Positions 7,731 to 16,548 of a stretch of DNA of 64,000 nt are shown here, piece after piece; the stretch's first letter is position 1; every line of letters starts with the position of its first letter. This stretch comes from Halobacillus_A sp043497005 (GTDB lineage Bacteria > Bacillota > Bacilli > Bacillales > Halobacillaceae), in assembly GCF_043497005.1 (NCBI RefSeq), contig NZ_JBIEKE010000002.1:1054001-1118000 (forward strand), in the 5' to 3' direction. Both the position numbers and the translations under genes were made by a program. The notes under the pieces are model-generated. The model was not told the DNA's origin. It made no database searches and saw only the letters and a list, made by a program, of their open reading frames with translations.

Positions 7731-8930
7731 TTAATAGTTTACAGCCGCGTAAGAGTTAATGCGTCCGTCATTAAAGTAATAACCTGTTCCAGCAATTGAA
7801 TCAGCTGTGTTTTCAATTGCAGCACGAATGTCAGAATTACTGCGGCCTTGACTAGCTAATAATCCCGCTAAGCCAGCAACGTGTGGTGAAGCCATTGATG
7901 TTCCTGACATATAGGCGTAGCCGCCATTTGGTACAGTTGAAGCAATATCTACACCTGGGGCAGTAACATCCACCCAAGTGCCGTAATTAGAAAACGAGGC
8001 TTTGTTATCGTAGCGGTCCACAGCGCCTACAGCAATTGCATTCGCATAAGATGCAGGTTCGAATGTAGTAGATACCCCGTCATTACCTGCTGCTGCTATA
8101 ACCACAGAGCCTTGATTCCACGCATAATTTACAGCGTTTTCAAGCGTTTGTGTATCACAATCACATCCGAGAGAGAGGTTAATAACTTCAGCACCTTGAT
8201 CGGCTGAGTAGCGAATGGAATCAGCAATGGCGGCAAGTGAACCACTCCCATTTGCATCAAGGGCACGGACCGCTAAAATTTCTGTATTAGGTGCCATGCC
8301 TGCGACCCCCTGGGCATTATTCGTTTCAGCAGCTGCCGTACCTGCTACGTGGGTCCCGTGTCCATTTTCATCCATTGGATTATAATCATTATCTATAAAA
8401 TCATAGCCGCGGATTGTTTTTCCGTCTAAGTCGGGATGGTTATAGTCCACTCCTGAATCTACTATCGCAATTTGCTGACTGCCGCTCCCTCTCGTTATGT
8501 CCCAGGCTGCTTCAGTATTTGTATTCTGCGGCCCGTATTGTACACTACTGTAATAAGTATCATTAGGTGTCCATGTAGTATCAAATTCGTAGTTAGGTTC
8601 AGCATATTCCACATTTGGATTGTTGTTTAAAGCTTTTACTGCTTTTTCTACATTACCAACTTCTAAAACTTTAAAATCAGATTCAACCACATCTTTATCT
8701 TCCACTTCTGCAGCGCTTGCTCCCTGCATAGCAGATTTTTCTGCCGATTTCCCTTTTCCTTCTTTAAACTTAACTACAACTTCTCCTTTGACATAATCCC
8801 CGTTGCTCACTTCAGACTTCGTTTCCACTTTAGGCAGTTCGGATTTTTTGTCAGCTGAAACTTCTCCTGCATTCGGCATCAATGACAGAGTAACTGCCAG
8901 TGACAATGTAGCTAAACCTTTCCACTTCAT
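7731..8930 (-). CDS. Secreted subtilisin-like serine protease (S8A)
   Basis: A 399-residue pre-pro-protease. Residues 1-26 form a signal peptide (MKWKGLATLSLAVTLSLMP, then AGEVSA). A propeptide of about 90 residues follows, with the inhibitor-like pattern ending near NVEYAEPNYEF. The mature domain is of thermitase type. The catalytic residues are Asp158 (IVDSG), His191 (GHGTHVAG) and Ser345 (SGTSMASPH), with oxyanion Asn283 (AAGND). A CDC cysteine pair lies near residue 256. The ATG at 8930 follows AAAGGAGG; the longer frame upstream has no ribosome site. A general extracellular protease is the natural role. Confidence 0.95.
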   Translation of the reverse strand: MKWKGLATLSLAVTLSLMPNAGEVSADKKSELPKVETKSEVSNGDYVKGEVVVKFKEGKGKSAEKSAMQGASAAEVEDKDVVESDFKVLEVGNVEKAVKALNNNPNVEYAEPNYEFDTTWTPNDTYYSSVQYGPQNTNTEAAWDITRGSGSQQIAIVDSGVDYNHPDLDGKTIRGYDFIDNDYNPMDENGHGTHVAGTAAAETNNAQGVAGMAPNTEILAVRALDANGSGSLAAIADSIRYSADQGAEVINLSLGCDCDTQTLENAVNYAWNQGSVVIAAAGNDGVSTTFEPASYANAIAVGAVDRYDNKASFSNYGTWVDVTAPGVDIASTVPNGGYAYMSGTSMASPHVAGLAGLLASQGRSNSDIRAAIENTADSIAGTGYYFNDGRINSYAAVNY

Positions 8931-9064
8931 AAAAAATTCCTCCTTTATTTTGGTTCTGTATACAGATTCACCAAAATATGGAGGAATTCCTGCTATTTCG
9001 ACTTGGGAAAGGTTCATTGATTTTAACCTGTTAAAGACCCTTTCAAGCCTGTCACTTGGGCAAT

Positions 9065-9325
9065 TTATTCTTTTCCGAGCACGAGAAGTCCGTGCATCTT
9101 TTTCATAACATATGGGCCTGTTAACTCACGCGGCGGTACTCCATAGTAGGATTTTACAGCGATTTTATCAGCCTTTTTATTTTCTATTATGTACTGATTA
9201 ATTTTCGCTTCTGGCGCCGTGCTTGGCTCAATGACGATTGTATTATCAATTCTCACACTAAATTTTCCACTGATTTTCAATTTCTTTTTACCAAAGTATA
9301 GTTCTTTAATCGGTTCGATGGTCAA
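9065..9325 (-). CDS. Hypothetical protein (86 aa)
   Basis: A basic, soluble protein rich in beta-forming residues, with no signal peptide or known motif. A TTG start with GAAAGGACAG upstream is used. It lies 134 bp upstream of the protease start and in the same direction, so co-transcription is possible but unproven. Confidence 0.55.
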   Translation of the reverse strand: MTIEPIKELYFGKKKLKISGKFSVRIDNTIVIEPSTAPEAKINQYIIENKKADKIAVKSYYGVPPRELTGPYVMKKMHGLLVLGKE

Positions 9326-9365
9326 TCTGTCCTTTCATTCTCAATTTCCTTCAGCTGGTTTGATG

Positions 9366-9563
9366 CTAAAAGAAGGTTTGATAATAAACATAAGCCACAC
9401 TAATCGACAACAATGAAGCAATCGATCTTGTCACTCTTAAAGGAAGTTTTAATTCCTTGAGTAACATGGCGCTTATCATACCAGCCACAATCATACAGGT
9501 GCCTAAAGAGAATAGGTGGAACACCATGTTATTTATAGAACCATGAGCTACCTCTCCAAACAA
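9366..9563 (-). CDS. Small membrane protein (65 aa)
   Basis: Two hydrophobic segments separated by a basic turn (KELKLPLRVTRS). The TTG start is preceded by ATGGAGGTG. It sits in a run of short minus-strand genes. Function unknown. Confidence 0.55.
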   Translation of the reverse strand: MFGEVAHGSINNMVFHLFSLGTCMIVAGMISAMLLKELKLPLRVTRSIASLLSISVAYVYYQTFF

Positions 9564-9605
9564 TCCGACACCTCCATTTATCTCTACTGTCTTATTGCCT
9601 GCGAC

Positions 9606-9794
9606 CTACTTTACTATTTTTATATATTCAGTCGCCGCACATTCTTTACATTGGATCAACACATCTGCCAACTTTTTATTTGTAAATGACACATGTCTCG
9701 GTCCCATGGAACGGCCTTTGCAGTATTCGCAATCATAACGATCCGTTATGGAAAAAATGTACGAATGAAAATCAAGTTGCAAAGACTCAGCCAT
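9606..9794 (-). CDS. Small zinc-ribbon protein (62 aa)
   Basis: Two CxxC pairs (CEYC at residues 22-25 and CKEC at 49-52) should bind one zinc ion. The start ATG has a strong AGGAGGGAG site. No wider family was recognised; such proteins often bind nucleic acid or act as adaptors, but that is only a general expectation. Confidence 0.75.
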   Translation of the reverse strand: MAESLQLDFHSYIFSITDRYDCEYCKGRSMGPRHVSFTNKKLADVLIQCKECAATEYIKIVK

Positions 9795-9908
9795 ATGACT
9801 CCCTCCTCATGACCTAATAGACCCCGAACCTATACCTATTCTATCGGACTAATTCGACAAATTTATACAAAATCCTTCCTTTATAAGAAACTTTTTCTCA
9901 AAAAAATA

Positions 9909-9934
9909 AAGACTCCCTTTAATCAGGGAGTCTT
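9909..9934 (-). terminator. Terminator overlapping a stop codon
   Basis: AAGACTCCC and GGGAGTCTT form the stem, and on the minus strand it runs into TTTATTTTTT. The stem overlaps the stop codon of the gene at 9933-10130. Confidence 0.8.
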
Positions 9935-10130
9935 AAGACTTATTAATAGCATGAATTAAAGTCATTAATGTTGGGGATACCGTATTCATATCCACTAATC
10001 CATCTTCACATTCTTTTACTTTATCTAGCTGCTGCAGAAAGTAATCATCCTGAGACTTAAACCGTAATTCTCCAGAGCAAATTTGTCCCTTTACACTTAA
10101 TACTTGTTCATGTAACCAAGCTCGATCCAA
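9933..10130 (-). CDS. Hypothetical protein (65 aa)
   Basis: A soluble, acidic, helical protein with two cysteines and no known motif. The TTG start is supported by AAGGAGA eight bases upstream. Monocistronic with its own terminator. Confidence 0.65.
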   Translation of the reverse strand: MDRAWLHEQVLSVKGQICSGELRFKSQDDYFLQQLDKVKECEDGLVDMNTVSPTLMTLIHAINKS

Positions 10131-10355
10131 CGATCATCTCTCCTTTACCGATCATCTATATTTAGTCAGTATAAGCGGCAGGTCGTAAAAATATACCTCT
10201 TTTTTATATGATAATGGGTAAATATATATAGAAAATGAGAGTGGCCGCATTCTCGTCAGCTTGGGGAGAGACTCCTGTTTTCTTCTGCCAGAAGCTATGG
10301 TGCCCTCAAGGTCACTAAAAAAGCCTTGTCTATTTTTAATGAGCCTCACGAGCTT

Positions 10356-10390
10356 TTCGGTGGTTGCTTGCCGCGGGCACGGCCACCGAA
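10356..10390. repeat. GC-rich hairpin with shared 20-bp block
   Basis: TTCGGTGG and CCACCGAA flank TGCTTGCCGCGGGCACGGCC. That inner block is repeated at 28725-28744 with one change. It is likely a piece of the same dispersed element family. Confidence 0.6.
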
Positions 10391-10742
10391 CGCTCATCGT
10401 GGCATAGAACGTTATGAAATTGAAATGACGAACAGTAAACGGAAGCATACAAGGCGCGGTGATCTCGGCTTACTCGTTGTTGCGCAATAGTAGAGAGAAC
10501 TTAGCTGTTTGATATTTCTTGAAGACAAATAAGGCTCTCCTGTAGTAACTCCATTCCTTTAATTGGAAATCCGGTTCAGCCTCAAGCACCTACGGCAGTG
10601 CATATTGGTCCGGATCTGCTGGTCTGCTTCACGTTTAGATCAGATGACATAAAAATTATCGATAAAAATAGTGGTCCAGATATGGACGGACATTACCTTA
10701 GAATAAAACTGTTTCAGCAGCAAGCATCCACTTTTTAAACAT

Positions 10743-10784
10743 AAGTAATCCGAACTGATTTTAATAAAATCGTTCGGATTACTT
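10743..10784. repeat. Dispersed hairpin repeat, copy A
   Basis: The arms contain AGTAATCCGAAC and GTTCGGATTACT. On the minus strand the flank AATAAAGCATAAA matches copy B. It lies 29 bp beyond the end of the small gene at 10813 and could act as its terminator. Confidence 0.8.
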
Positions 10785-10812
10785 TATGCTTTATTTCGTT
10801 TTGTACAAGCCT

Positions 10813-10962
10813 TTATTCTTCTCTTTTCGTGACATATTCGTCAGGTTCTTCGTTACCCTGGCTATTATGATTCTTAAACTGACTTAACCGGCCATTACGA
10901 TGTTCCCCGTGATTTTTATTCTCTTTAAATTGATTATCGACTTTTTTATCTTTTTTCGCCAT
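10813..10962 (-). CDS. Small hydrophilic protein (49 aa)
   Basis: A highly charged peptide rich in Lys, Asn, Gln and Glu, starting MAKKDKKVDNQFKENKN. The ATG follows GGGAGGATG at good spacing. The composition resembles small hydrophilic spore or stress proteins of bacilli, but no family is recognised. It lies 63 bp downstream of the antiporter gene and may be co-transcribed with it. Confidence 0.7.
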   Translation of the reverse strand: MAKKDKKVDNQFKENKNHGEHRNGRLSQFKNHNSQGNEEPDEYVTKREE

Positions 10963-11025
10963 CTGCATCCTCCCTTTCGTAAGTTTGTCATTATAGCATT
11001 TGGAAAGGGAAGCTGATTTATACTT

Positions 11026-12516
11026 TTAAGAACTCTTTTCTTTCACTGTTTTTTTCTCCAGCACCTTTTTTAATTCTTCTTTATATTTCGATTCTACTAA
11101 GATATAAAGGAAATCGCCTTCTTTTATTTCGGTTTCCCCGTAAGGCGTAATTACATGATTATTTCTTATAATCGCACTGATGTTAGCACGATTCGGAAAA
11201 GATACTTCATGTAACCTTTTCCCTACAATTGCTGACTCGGCATTCGTTTGATACTGTACCATCTCAGCCGAAGCTTTCCCCATGGAGATAAGTTCAATCG
11301 AATGATGTGGGATGTCTTTCTTTGGTCCTACGAGCTTTAGTTTCTTAGCTGCATAGGAGATGGTCGAACCTTGCACAAGCGTTGATGTTAAAACAACGAA
11401 AAACACGATATTGAAAAGGGTTTGACTATTTTCCAGCCCTTCTACAATTGGAAATGTAGCCAATACGATAGGAACGGCTCCCCGCAGTCCTGCCCAGGAT
11501 ATAAATGTTTTCTCTTTAATTGTATACTTCATTTTAATCGTTGATATAAAAACGGCGACCGGTCTGGCCACTAAAATTAAAATAGCCGATAATAATAGTC
11601 CATTCACCATAATATCCATTGTAAATAACTGCCCAGGGAATGCCAGCAGACCTAATATAATAAACATTAAAATTTGAGCCATCCAGGCAAATCCTTCATT
11701 GAATTGAAAAATGGAGTAACGGTACGTCAACTCAGAATTTCCGATGACAAGTGCGGCAATATATACAGCCAGAAATCCACTTCCTCCAATGAAAGCCGTA
11801 GCGCTATACGTAATTAAAGCAAAGGCTACGGAAAAAATCGGATAAAGAGCACTCGAATCGAGTTTGATGTGATTGATGGAAAATGAAGCTATTTTTCCAA
11901 AAACAAAGCCCAGCACCAACCCTAAACCCATCTGAAGGAAGAAATTCGGAATCATCATCCATATACTGCTGTTTTCCATAATGATCAATTCAATTAAAGA
12001 TAATGTTAAAAAGACAGCCATAGGGTCGTTCGTTCCAGATTCAGCTTCTAAAGTGGCTCCCATTTTGGCTTTAATATTTCGTTCTTTTAAAGCGGCAAAA
12101 ACCGCGGCAGCATCAGTAGAACCTACGATCGCTCCAAATAGCAGCCCTTCCAGCAGTGTAATATCTAAAATGATATAAGCTAAGAAACCAACGACAGTGG
12201 ATGTGATTAATACACCAAGGGTAGCAAGCGAAAGGGAGGCTCCGGCTACGGACCGAACAGTTGTCCATTTCGTATGCAAACCACCCTCAAATAAAATAAT
12301 GACAAGAGCAAATACACCGATAATTTGAGCGGTACGTGCATTATCAAAATAAATAAGTCCGAGCCCATCACTGCCTACAAGCATTCCAACTAAAATAAAC
12401 AAGACAAGAGACGGAATGCCCCACCGGCTTGAAAAGCGGGCAACTAATATGCCGCTGAAAAAGAGCAAAGCGGTAATTAGTAAAAAAGAGTCTGTTCCAA
12501 ATGATTCAAATAGCAT
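11026..12516 (-). CDS. K+ or Na+/H+ antiporter, CPA1 NhaP2-like
   Basis: A 496-residue protein with a 12-13 segment CPA1 exchanger domain (about residues 1-395) and a cytoplasmic C-terminal TrkA-C/RCK_C domain (about 425-490, IVGKRLHEV onward). The motif EAESGTNDPMAVFL carries the Asn-Asp pair of the ion site. The RCK_C domain is the hallmark of the NhaP2/CvrA potassium/proton antiporters and suggests ligand gating. Its role would be K+ or Na+ extrusion and pH control in saline habitats. The ribosome site is AAGGAGA. The cation cannot be settled from sequence. Confidence 0.88.
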   Translation of the reverse strand: MLFESFGTDSFLLITALLFFSGILVARFSSRWGIPSLVLFILVGMLVGSDGLGLIYFDNARTAQIIGVFALVIILFEGGLHTKWTTVRSVAGASLSLATLGVLITSTVVGFLAYIILDITLLEGLLFGAIVGSTDAAAVFAALKERNIKAKMGATLEAESGTNDPMAVFLTLSLIELIIMENSSIWMMIPNFFLQMGLGLVLGFVFGKIASFSINHIKLDSSALYPIFSVAFALITYSATAFIGGSGFLAVYIAALVIGNSELTYRYSIFQFNEGFAWMAQILMFIILGLLAFPGQLFTMDIMVNGLLLSAILILVARPVAVFISTIKMKYTIKEKTFISWAGLRGAVPIVLATFPIVEGLENSQTLFNIVFFVVLTSTLVQGSTISYAAKKLKLVGPKKDIPHHSIELISMGKASAEMVQYQTNAESAIVGKRLHEVSFPNRANISAIIRNNHVITPYGETEIKEGDFLYILVESKYKEELKKVLEKKTVKEKSS

Positions 12517-12791
12517 ATACGCTTGAGTCTCCTTGTGGTGAATTTAAGCAGATAAATAAAATTGATAAAAACAGTCAATCACGAGGGATTTAAAATACGT
12601 GAAGGGTAGAGGGATAATAATTAAATTTTATCACATTTGCTTTTTTCACGCTGACTTCACGTTCCCGCCTTTAAGTAGAGCACCTACTAAAGTTGACCGC
12701 AGACTACAGATAAAACCTGGACTCGGAAAAACATTTTAGTTGCACAGGGAAAGAATCTTTTATTTTCCCCACCTTCATGAAGTCAAAAAAA
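12517..12791. other. Intergenic region between antiporter genes
   Basis: No open frame with a ribosome site. It should contain the promoter of the NhaP2-like gene at its left end; the right end is the terminator of the next antiporter gene. Confidence 0.5.
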
Positions 12792-12826
12792 TGCTTGTAG
12801 AGAAAAACATACTTTCTCTACAAGCA
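12792..12826 (-). terminator. Terminator of CPA2 antiporter gene
   Basis: A 14-bp stem (TGCTTGTAGAGAAA with TTTCTCTACAAGCA) is followed on the minus strand by TTTTTTT. Confidence 0.85.
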
Positions 12827-12860
12827 AATAGAATACTTCTTTGAGGTTCGCTTTCCGTAA

Positions 12861-14924
12861 TTAATCATGATAGTCGCTTCTAAACAACAATTCTTTTGGT
12901 ACTTCTGTACCTCTTGTTCCGCGTAAATCCGTTTCCTTCATTTCCGTTGGATAGAAGACAATTAAACTCCCTTTGTTCATATCAGCAAGTGTTTTAGGAA
13001 GTATTTCTAGTTCAGGGTGCCAGGCCACTGTCCCTTGACGCGCACTGATAAGAATAACGAGATCATTAGATTTAATTCCTGTTAAATCTTCTTCATATAA
13101 GGATTCCCAGCTCTCAGAAGAATAAAAATCAATCGGTACATTAGGGCGTATGCGTTTAGAGACGGCCTCATATGTGTCTAAATTATCACGGACTACATAG
13201 CTTTTCAGCGAAGCGTTAAGCTGAGCGGCAATGTCTTTAATAATCGAAATGGAGTCTTCAAATCCGGGCTTAAAGGCAACATTGTTAGGGATGATTACTA
13301 TAAGGCGTTCCGTCGTATTTAACGGATGACGTATTCTCGTAATCAATGAACGCTGATAGGTGTGCTCTAAGAAATTATCGATAATCCCGCCAAATATTTT
13401 TTGGCTGCCTACTCGTTGACCGTTCCAACCGGCAATGATGGTTGTGATCCTCTCTTCTGCGACTGCACGTTCAATCCCGCGTCCGATGTTTCGATCGACG
13501 CGTGTTAAAAGTTTCACAGGGACATCTGCTCCCGATGCATAGATCACCGAGTGACCGAGCATTCTTTCAGCCTGTGCTACCTCAGTGCTTGCTTTCTTTA
13601 AGTCTTTTTGTACCACACTGAGCGGGTAAAGCGGTTCTGCCGTTCCTTTTGCTTTTTTAATGACAAACCCCAAGTCCATAAGCGATTCCATGGTTCCGGG
13701 ATTAGCCAGCGGAATTAAAATACGTTCCGGCATACTTTCCGTCTGCGGTGCCTGCTCGGGAGAGGTAGATAGCTTACGGGCATATTTTTCTGAAAAATAA
13801 GGTCCTAAAATACAGGTCATTAATATCATGACGATCACTGCGTTGACCGTCTGCTGATTGAGTAAACCAATTTCATACCCTACGAGCGTTGATGCTAAAG
13901 TGGCAGCTGCTTGAGAAATAGACAAACCAAATATGATTTTACGTTCCTGCACTGTATAACCGTATATCTTACTCGTAATAAAACCGGCAGCTGCTTTACC
14001 AAACACAACAGCAAAAGCAATTAGCGCTGTAACCAGCCAGGCTTCTGGATTAGAAATTAACACACTTAAGTCCATTAACATTCCAACGGATAATAAGAAG
14101 AAAGGAATAAATAAAGCATTAGCTGTAAAACGAATGCGATTCATTAATGGACCATGGTCATAAATGTAACGGTTTAAAGCTAAACCAGCCAGGAAAGCAC
14201 CGATGATCGGCTGCAGACCAGCAAATAGGGCAATACTGCCCGCTACAAATAAAATCGCCATTACAAAATTAAATTCCGTGGCGCCGTCATTGTTGGAGTT
14301 TCTAAAAAACCACCGGGACACATAGGGGGTGACGATGAATATTCCAGCAGTAAAAAGAGCCGTTGCTATGATGAGCTGGGCCCAGAACGTAACAGAAAGC
14401 TGCCCTTCAGCCGCTCCTGTAATGACCGCAAGAACAAGCATCGCTAATGTATCTGTCAGCAGCGTTCCACCTATTGCTGTAGTCACGGCTTTATTTTTCG
14501 TCACTCCAAGACGACTTACAATAGGATAACCCAGCAGCGTATGGGAGCCGACAATGGATCCAAGTAAAATAGAAGCTGGAATACTAAATCCTAGATAAAC
14601 GCCTACGAGCGTCCCAAGTGTTAAAGGGATTGAGAAGGATAATAATCCGAAGACAATACTTCGGTTACGGTATTTTTTAAACCCGTCAATATCCAGTTCA
14701 AGCCCAGCTATAAAAATAATAAACAGTAATCCCACCGTTCCCAGCAGCTCGATGGTCGAATCTCTCGCCAACCAGTTTAATCCGTTAGGACCAATAATAA
14801 TACCGGCTACAATCGGCCCGATGATAGCAGGAATTCTTAGTTTTCCCATTAAGATAGGAAAAAACAGAAAGATCAATACAGCTAAACCAAAAATAATGAC
14901 TGGTTCCTGTAATGGAATGTTCAT
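12861..14924 (-). CDS. CPA2 cation/proton antiporter with C-terminal USP-like part
   Basis: A 687-residue protein. The first ~385 residues form a 12-13 segment CPA2 exchanger domain. The remaining ~300 form a soluble cytoplasmic part that looks like two universal-stress-type nucleotide-binding folds (for example RILIPLANP and RLIVIIPNN as first strands). The family exchanges Na+ or K+ for protons; a USP-type tail suggests regulation by nucleotides. The ATG at 14924 is chosen over the one 11 codons upstream because GAGGG lies in front of it and EctD-like GTG/ATG spacing is kept. It is monocistronic. Confidence 0.85.
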   Translation of the reverse strand: MNIPLQEPVIIFGLAVLIFLFFPILMGKLRIPAIIGPIVAGIIIGPNGLNWLARDSTIELLGTVGLLFIIFIAGLELDIDGFKKYRNRSIVFGLLSFSIPLTLGTLVGVYLGFSIPASILLGSIVGSHTLLGYPIVSRLGVTKNKAVTTAIGGTLLTDTLAMLVLAVITGAAEGQLSVTFWAQLIIATALFTAGIFIVTPYVSRWFFRNSNNDGATEFNFVMAILFVAGSIALFAGLQPIIGAFLAGLALNRYIYDHGPLMNRIRFTANALFIPFFLLSVGMLMDLSVLISNPEAWLVTALIAFAVVFGKAAAGFITSKIYGYTVQERKIIFGLSISQAAATLASTLVGYEIGLLNQQTVNAVIVMILMTCILGPYFSEKYARKLSTSPEQAPQTESMPERILIPLANPGTMESLMDLGFVIKKAKGTAEPLYPLSVVQKDLKKASTEVAQAERMLGHSVIYASGADVPVKLLTRVDRNIGRGIERAVAEERITTIIAGWNGQRVGSQKIFGGIIDNFLEHTYQRSLITRIRHPLNTTERLIVIIPNNVAFKPGFEDSISIIKDIAAQLNASLKSYVVRDNLDTYEAVSKRIRPNVPIDFYSSESWESLYEEDLTGIKSNDLVILISARQGTVAWHPELEILPKTLADMNKGSLIVFYPTEMKETDLRGTRGTEVPKELLFRSDYHD

Positions 14925-15207
14925 CGTATAACCCTCACAATCTATAAAGACCATCACTGACGCTAAGAGTCAACTACATATCAACATATGGGTCGATTTC
15001 TATAATATTTTCGTGACCCTCATGCTTCTTTCCACAAAAGTGTCACTATATGAGTCAATAATATACTATACATCTTTCACAAAAGACAATACATACACAC
15101 ACATTCATAAAAATTTAATCTTTCCCTTGAGTGAAGAATTTTATACAGAGGAAGGTTGTAAACGGATTCTTCCTTATCTTATACTAGAGGTATCAGGAGG
15201 GGTCATA

Positions 15208-15402
15208 ATGGTGATACGCTTAATCACATTCTTCATGATTGGCATCGTTCTTTTTACTTTAATCACTCTTTTCTTACCGCAATTATTAAGCTACTTCTGG
15301 ATGGCGTTAAGTGTACTATTAATCATAGGTTTTGGTTACCTTAGTTTTCATTATTTGCGAAAAATATTCGGAATGATAGCTCAACAAAAGAAGAACCATT
15401 AA
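15208..15402 (+). CDS. Small membrane protein (64 aa)
   Basis: Two hydrophobic helices and a basic tail (KIFGMIAQQKKNH). The ATG at 15208 follows AGGAGGGG; the longer open frame upstream has no ribosome site and poor composition. Function unknown. A hairpin of the dispersed repeat family lies 30 bp after the stop. Confidence 0.75.
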   Translation: MVIRLITFFMIGIVLFTLITLFLPQLLSYFWMALSVLLIIGFGYLSFHYLRKIFGMIAQQKKNH

Positions 15403-15423
15403 AGACAGGCTGAGACCAAACAG

Positions 15424-15597
15424 AATAAAGCATAAATAATCCGAACGATTCAACTGAATCAGTTCGGATTATTTATCTTAAAGAGAACTCATACCATCGC
15501 TCCGTCAAAATATTCCGTTTTACGTGGGCACGACCTCAGCTCCCTCGAAAAGCAAAGCCCGCTTTCCTGCGGGATCTTCAACTCATGCTGTTCCCCC
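15424..15597. repeat. Dispersed hairpin repeat, copy B (longest)
   Basis: Three modules in order: the flank GAATAAAGCATAAAT with hairpin 15432-15476 (arms AATAATCCGAAC and GTTCGGATTATT); the block CATCGCTCCGTCAAAA at 15495-15510; and the block CCTGCGGGATCTTCAACTCA near 15566-15585. All three modules recur in copies C and D. Confidence 0.8.
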
Positions 15598-15672
15598 AGG
15601 AGTCTGCGTATTTTGTCTGCGCTTAACCAAGATTGTTTTGGTCCTCCCTGCATTACTTATAATCCGTTTGTA

Positions 15673-16464
15673 TTACAAAGCTTTTACGAGCCCTCCATCA
15701 ACGACTAGCGCCTGCCCCGTTACGTATGTATTGCCTCCAGAGGCTAAAAATACGACAGCTCTGGCAAATTCTTCTGGGTCGCCGTAACGCTTCATTGGAA
15801 TCGATTGAGCACTCTGCTCTTTCACTTCTTCTGCAGAGATGCCCAGTGATTCTGCTTTCTTTTGATCAAGACTTTCTACACGGTCCGTTGCAATTCTTCC
15901 CGGCCCTACGGTGTTAATCAATATATTATCGGCTGCTAATTCTTGAGATAAGCTTTTAGATAGTCCTACAATTCCAGCTCGGAATGTATTTGAAAGAATT
16001 AGATGATCGAGTGACTGCTTAATGGAAGAAGAAGCGATGTTAACAATATGGCCGCTCTGCTGCTTTTTCATAGATGGAAGCACCTCACGAATAGTTCTTG
16101 TAAAGCTTAGAAGGTTAAGTTCAAAAGCATGCTGCCAATCTCCATCAGAAAAATCCTCAAACGTCCCGGCTGGAGGCCCTCCAGCATTATTGATCAGAAC
16201 ATCAACACTCCCATTCCAGCTAATCGCTCTTTGCACCAGCTTCTTAATGTGCTCAGGATTCGTTACATCACAAACTTCATAGGCGACGTTTTCGTTCCCT
16301 GTTCGTTCGATAATATCGTTTTTTGAACGTTTTAACTCCTCTTCATTACGACTTGAAATGAGCACGCTGGCCCCTTCCTTAGCAAATTCCAGAGCTGTTG
16401 CCTTCCCCAGTCCTTTACTTGCTGCCGTTACGACTACCGACTTCCCTTGTAAATGTAAATCCAT
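15673..16464 (-). CDS. SDR-family protein lacking the catalytic Tyr-Lys pair
   Basis: A 263-residue protein with a Rossmann-type nucleotide site (TAASKGLG, residues 13-20) and the NNAG motif (92-95). At the active site the usual YxxxK is replaced: ILSNTFRAG aligns with the Tyr-Lys helix and puts Ser158 and Arg162 at those places. A bacterial SDR subgroup with this LSNxxR form is known, usually annotated as 3-oxoacyl reductase. The ATG at 16464 is better spaced from GAGAGGG than the GTG nine bases upstream. It lies after the hpa operon terminator, so it is a separate unit; a link to aromatic catabolism is only positional. Confidence 0.85.
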   Translation of the reverse strand: MDLHLQGKSVVVTAASKGLGKATALEFAKEGASVLISSRNEEELKRSKNDIIERTGNENVAYEVCDVTNPEHIKKLVQRAISWNGSVDVLINNAGGPPAGTFEDFSDGDWQHAFELNLLSFTRTIREVLPSMKKQQSGHIVNIASSSIKQSLDHLILSNTFRAGIVGLSKSLSQELAADNILINTVGPGRIATDRVESLDQKKAESLGISAEEVKEQSAQSIPMKRYGDPEEFARAVVFLASGGNTYVTGQALVVDGGLVKAL

Positions 16465-16506
16465 CTGATCCACCCTCTCTTTTTATATAAGCTCAGTATA
16501 TCAAAA

Positions 16507-16544
16507 AAGAAGTACAAAACTCGGCTGGACGTTTTGTACTTCTT
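16507..16544 (-). terminator. Terminator of the hpa operon
   Basis: A 14-bp perfect stem (AAGAAGTACAAAAC with GTTTTGTACTTCTT) runs into TTTTTTGA on the minus strand. It lies directly after the last operon gene. Confidence 0.9.
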
Positions 16545-16548
16545 CTGC

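Larger units (their letters stand above)
10131..10812. other. Long non-coding region with repeat-like blocks
   Basis: Nearly 700 bp without a credible gene. It contains a GC-rich hairpin at 10356-10390, a block TGCTTGCCGCGGGCACGGCC (10365-10384) that recurs at 28725 with one mismatch, and a hairpin of the dispersed repeat family at 10743-10784. The one longer open frame (10152-10448, minus) is basic, low quality and lacks a ribosome site. Confidence 0.6.

Noticed and set aside
10152..10448. 98-codon minus-strand open frame
   Set aside because: No ribosome site, odd basic composition, and it overlaps the repeat-like GC-rich hairpin region.
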